Assembly: GCA_039819065.1 (NCBI GenBank)
Contig: JBCBSS010000028.1
Location: forward strand, 1-56,678
Reading direction: 5' to 3'
DNA: 56,678 nucleotides
Origin: JBCBSS01 sp039819065
GTDB lineage: Bacteria; Bacteroidota; Bacteroidia; Cytophagales; Cyclobacteriaceae
How positions within the stretch are numbered: the stretch's first letter is position 1; each line of letters begins with the position of its first letter. The notes under the pieces were generated by a model that saw only the letters and a list, made by a program, of their open reading frames with translations, did no database searches and was not told where the DNA came from. Below, piece by piece: positions 53,855-56,678 of this stretch. The translations under genes and the position numbers were made by a program.

Positions 53855-54739
53855 ATGGAAACACAACACACAACACTCACACCTCAACAACAACAGAACA
53901 TTGTCGATTACTATGAAACCGCAGGGCCAGACTATGCCGTTTGGAGTAAGCAATTCAATATGCATTACGGTCTGGCCCTGCGTCTGACAGACCTGTTTCA
54001 TCGGGAGCGCATGCTTGAAAACATGAACCAGTCGGTACTGGACAGGCTGAAACTCGATGCAAGTGCAGAGAACAAAATAGCCGATCTAGGTTGCGGTATG
54101 GGGGCTGTCACCCGCTACGCCGCCAGCCGGTATCCAAACAGTGATTTTTATGGTGTCTCATTGGTGCCATATCAAATAAAGACAGCCAACAAACTGACCG
54201 ACTCCGCCCTTAAAAACACCCAGTTTCTTTGTGAAGATTTCACCAAGTTGCCGTTTCAGAATGATGCTATAGATGCGGCTTTTGCTTTGGAAAGTGCGTG
54301 TCATGGCAAGGGAAGTGAAAAACGGGACTTCATCAAGGAACTAAGTAGAGTGCTTAAGCCAGGAGGTCGTTTTGTCATTGCAGATGGGTTCATGAAGAAC
54401 CCTCTTAAGCCTTTAAAAGGCCTGGCTAAACGAAGCTATCAACAAATCTGTAAATGTTGGGCTTTACCAGAATTTGCCCAAATTGAATACTTCAAGGCTT
54501 GTCTGGAAGAGCATGGTTTAGTGAACATAAAAATAGAAGACGTCTCATGGCGAGTGGCCCCTTCGGTATTGCACTCTCCATTTCTGGTATTGGGATTCTA
54601 CCTGAAGTCACTTCTTAAAAGAGAGCCCCTGAAGGAATGGCAAAAGAATAACCTGAAAGGCGTATTGAGTGCCATCGTGCTCGGCCTCAAAAGATCGAAG
54701 TTCGGGTATTACATCATTAGTGGGGAGAAGGCAGGGTAG
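53855..54739 (+). CDS. SAM-dependent methyltransferase
   Basis: From ATG 53855 the protein has 294 residues (ATG 53834, overlapping the previous gene, would add seven). It has a class I methyltransferase domain: motif I IADLGCGMGAVTRYAASRYP, GVSLVPYQIKTANKL, and AFALESACHGKGSEKRDF, followed by LKPGGRFVIADGF. The N-terminal YYETAGPDYAVWSKQFNMHYG resembles sterol/cyclopropane-fatty-acid-type methyltransferases. Substrate unknown; membrane lipid or pigment modification is possible. Confidence 0.85.
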   Translation: METQHTTLTPQQQQNIVDYYETAGPDYAVWSKQFNMHYGLALRLTDLFHRERMLENMNQSVLDRLKLDASAENKIADLGCGMGAVTRYAASRYPNSDFYGVSLVPYQIKTANKLTDSALKNTQFLCEDFTKLPFQNDAIDAAFALESACHGKGSEKRDFIKELSRVLKPGGRFVIADGFMKNPLKPLKGLAKRSYQQICKCWALPEFAQIEYFKACLEEHGLVNIKIEDVSWRVAPSVLHSPFLVLGFYLKSLLKREPLKEWQKNNLKGVLSAIVLGLKRSKFGYYIISGEKAG

Positions 54740-54771
54740 AATGAGTGATGCTTCGTTGGGTCTTCGATAGA

Positions 54772-54832
54772 GCGCGTTTGCAACGCGTTCGAAAACTACG
54801 AATATGAAAAGCAGCACGCGTTGCAAACGCGC
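54772..54832. repeat. 17-bp perfect inverted repeat hairpin
   Basis: GCGCGTTTGCAACGCGT (54772-54788) and its exact reverse complement (54816-54832) flank a 27-base loop. The right arm and flanks match the single arm at 48452-48475. It lies between the convergent methyltransferase and aminotransferase genes. The GC-rich arms suggest a REP-like element that may also act as a terminator. Confidence 0.6.
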
Positions 54833-54864
54833 GCCAGCTATGCGTGCACTAGCTGCTTGAATGG

Positions 54865-56139
54865 TTAAGCAACAGCTATCTCATTGAGGGCCTTAACCAA
54901 ATAGTCTACGTCCTTTTTGGTATTGAAAATGGAAAGGGAAATTCTAACCGCATTCAAACCATGAGTGGACATGGGTCGGCAGTTGACTCGATACTTTTCT
55001 CCCAGTGCTCCAGCCACTGATTTCACCTCTTTGTCTTTTAATTCAACTACAGTTATCCCTGCAGATAAATCATCCAATGCCGGGGTCTTTATCTTGAACT
55101 TGTTTGAATCACTAAGCTGCTCTCTGAAGTATCTCTTGAGTTGGTAAATACGTTCTGTTTTGCGTTCTGTGCCTACAAAACGCTGGAAGTCTAAAGCTGC
55201 ACCTAGACCGAGTAACTCAGGGAGGTTGCGAGAGTTATAGTTCTCTAATCTTCTGATAGATTCATCCTCATAGCCATGTGCTACGATAAGCGGCTTCAGG
55301 CGTTCTTGTGATGCTTTCTTCGCGTAGAATATACCCATGCCTTTTGGAGAGAATAGCCATTTGTGGGTACTGGCAGCATAATAGTCACAACCCAAATCCT
55401 TTAAATCAACTTTAATCATGCCTGCCGATTGCGCTCCATCCACAGCGACCAAAATGCCTCTTTCGTGTGCCATTTGAGATATCTCCTTGACAGGTAAGAT
55501 CATTCCGTTTGTATTGACTAAGTGACATACAGAAATCACCTTGGTCTTCTTGGTGATCAACTTGCTATAGACACTTACGACTTCTTCCTTGGACTGCGGT
55601 AGAATGGGTAATTCAGGTCGTACCAGTTTAATGCCCTTTGACTCCTGCCAATACTTCCAGGGAATGGTACCACTCGGATGTTCATGATCGCCTAGTATCA
55701 CCTCATCGCCGGCCTTAAGGTTCATGCTGCTGGCCACGATATTCATCCCCTCGGTGGTATTGTGGTTCAATGCTATTTCTTCTGGTGAGACATTGAGTAA
55801 CGCAGCCGCCTTCTTTCTGACCTCTTCCTTTTCTTCTTTCCAACCACCCCACATGTAGCGAGAAGGAAAGCCCTCCATCATTCTACGGAATCGCTCCGTG
55901 GCGTCTATCACGATTTCAGGCGATGGCCCCAATGAAGCGTTGTTGAAATAATAGAGTTCCTTATCTAGGGAAAAGTGTTGCTTAATTGCTTCCCAATAGG
56001 CTTCATCTCCATTAGCATCCGGGTCAGGCAAAGAAGAAGATTCTAGCTTGTCCATTAGCTCAGCTTGCGCGAGCGAAGGTAGAATGGTGGAAGCGGTAAT
56101 ACTGGTAAAGATGCTCTTAAGGAACGTACTGCGGTTCAT
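54865..56139 (-). CDS. Exported class V aminotransferase family protein
   Basis: The 424-residue protein has an N-terminal export-like segment (MNRSTFLKSIFTSITASTIL, cleavage near LAQA) and a class V PLP fold: LYYFNNASLGPSPE, NHNTTEGMNIVASS, HEHPSGTIPWKYW, VDGAQSAG, and the PLP lysine K260 in ASTHKWLFSPKG. The start resembles Tat signals, but the usual RR is NRS here, so ordinary Sec export or retention is possible. Members include isopenicillin-N-epimerase-like and cysteine desulfurase-like enzymes; specificity is unknown. Confidence 0.85.
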   Translation of the reverse strand: MNRSTFLKSIFTSITASTILPSLAQAELMDKLESSSLPDPDANGDEAYWEAIKQHFSLDKELYYFNNASLGPSPEIVIDATERFRRMMEGFPSRYMWGGWKEEKEEVRKKAAALLNVSPEEIALNHNTTEGMNIVASSMNLKAGDEVILGDHEHPSGTIPWKYWQESKGIKLVRPELPILPQSKEEVVSVYSKLITKKTKVISVCHLVNTNGMILPVKEISQMAHERGILVAVDGAQSAGMIKVDLKDLGCDYYAASTHKWLFSPKGMGIFYAKKASQERLKPLIVAHGYEDESIRRLENYNSRNLPELLGLGAALDFQRFVGTERKTERIYQLKRYFREQLSDSNKFKIKTPALDDLSAGITVVELKDKEVKSVAGALGEKYRVNCRPMSTHGLNAVRISLSIFNTKKDVDYLVKALNEIAVA

Positions 56140-56235
56140 AGCTTGGTTAAAGTGAAATGGCGCTTTAAAATAGTATTTTTTCGATTAACACCATGTTTAT
56201 TTTGTACAAGTGATGGAATAGGGCTCTCAATACTG

Positions 56236-56509
56236 GAGATTGTGTTATCAAAACGGCTAAATACATTCGAAGTAATTGTATGGGCTTAAGTCTCGATAAC
56301 CGCCACAACTGTGCTTAGATTTTTACCTTTAAACGTTTCTCAAACACAGCTATGGTCACCCTAGCCTAGATTGGACCGCCACAGAAAGTTTGATATTATC
56401 AACTTTCGAGGTGCTATTCGTGGTGCGAGTGCTATAAAAGTTGTTTGTGAGGAAGGGAAAGTGGTAGTATGAAGTTTTTATGGAGTAAAAGCCTTGATAA
56501 CACAATCTC
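56236..56509. repeat. Possible MITE-like segment with 16-bp inverted ends
   Basis: GAGATTGTGTTATCAA (56236-56251) is the exact reverse complement of 56494-56509, giving a 274-bp segment with inverted ends and no coding capacity. No clear target-site duplication is visible, so it may simply share sequence with the terminator. Confidence 0.35.
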
Positions 56510-56526
56510 ATCATCAAGGTTTTTTA
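56492..56526. terminator. Bidirectional terminator-like hairpin
   Basis: CCTTGAT (56492-56498) pairs with ATCAAGG (56513-56519) and is followed on the plus strand by TTTTTT. On the minus strand it lies 14 bases after the stop of the partial gene at 56540 and is followed by CTTTTA, so it probably terminates that gene. Confidence 0.55.
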
Positions 56527-56539
56527 CTTCTTAAAGTTT

Positions 56540-56678
56540 TACCAGTCTTCTTCAGTCTTCGCTATGGATTTCTTTAAATCTTGAATTAGAGATTTGATCT
56601 TAGCGTTAATTTGTGACTCTAAAGCTGCTTTAAACTCTTTTGCCTTGCTTTCCTTTTTTGAAATATATTCTGGAACCT
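56540..56678 (-). CDS. C-terminal fragment of a minus-strand gene (cut by window edge)
   Basis: An open frame of 45 codons runs from the right edge to TAA at 56540-56542. The fragment is charged and helical, with AKEFKAALESQINAKIKSLI and ending KSIAKTEEDW. There is no start codon inside the window. It is too short for a function call. The terminator-like hairpin at 56492-56526 follows it. Confidence 0.5.

Larger units (their letters stand above)
56140..56539. other. Intergenic region with inverted 16-bp repeats
   Basis: No gene was seen in these 400 bases. A perfect 16-bp inverted repeat (56236-56251 and 56494-56509) brackets 242 bases, and a near-palindrome AAAGTT-N10-AACTTT lies around 56388-56409. 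The right arm is inside the terminator-like hairpin at 56492-56526. Confidence 0.45.

Overview
This window looks like chromosomal DNA of a gliding or T9SS-bearing member of the Bacteroidota, most likely a marine member of the Cytophagales (Fulvivirga/Roseivirga/Reichenbachiella-like; this placement is inference). The signs are a gldB-type gliding lipoprotein, a PorP/SprF-family outer-membrane protein paired with a giant secreted protein carrying a type B T9SS sorting domain, a YpdA-type flavoprotein, a LytS/LytTR pair, a 2TM protein, a DUF6150-like protein, Bacteroidota-type -7 (TAnnTTTG-like) promoters and little Shine-Dalgarno signal. I found no rRNA, tRNA, CRISPR array, transposase or prophage gene.

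Layout. 1-1200: a small, possibly frameshifted membrane ORF and about 950 bases of mosaic repeats. 1200-4660: YpdA-like reductase, SYLF-domain protein, PAS-GAF protein with an orphan H-box. 4730-7880: an envelope-stress-like cluster (membrane protein, winged-helix regulator, ferritin-like protein, CreD) whose two transcription units carry the same palindrome just upstream. 8070-9390: DgkA-type kinase and a membrane-anchored EEP nuclease/phosphatase. 9390-16112: a SprF-like barrel with an extremely basic tail and its 1848-residue partner. 16280-26270: YCII-like, hydrolase, HTTM, outer-membrane barrels, nitrilase, GldB, glycosyltransferase, and an ECF sigma factor with a small partner. 26560-34800: acidic protein, UvrA, glutamate dehydrogenase, alcohol dehydrogenase, lipoprotein, TpiA, DUF6150-like, PrmA. 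34919-39787: a 1622-residue exported beta-rich protein of unknown function. 39856-50755: PlsY, a response-regulator/glutaredoxin-like/thioredoxin-reductase-like fusion lacking its redox cysteines, a GAF protein, 2TM protein, two exported hypotheticals, LytS/LytTR and a DPP-IV-type peptidase. 50756-51472: a 263/264-bp tandem repeat. 51473-54739: a GbsR/MarR-type regulator unit with two matching inverted repeats, two small membrane proteins, a TIGR01777-like epimerase and a methyltransferase. 54865-56139: an exported class V aminotransferase. The right edge holds the C-terminal end of a further minus-strand gene.

The most promising uncharacterised systems are the two locally regulated clusters (4732-7883 and 51426-54739), each with palindromes visible in the promoter zones, the cysteine-less redox/response-regulator fusion with the neighbouring GAF protein, and the 1622-residue exported protein with a winged-helix-like insert. 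Functional statements are from sequence recognition only; no database search was run.
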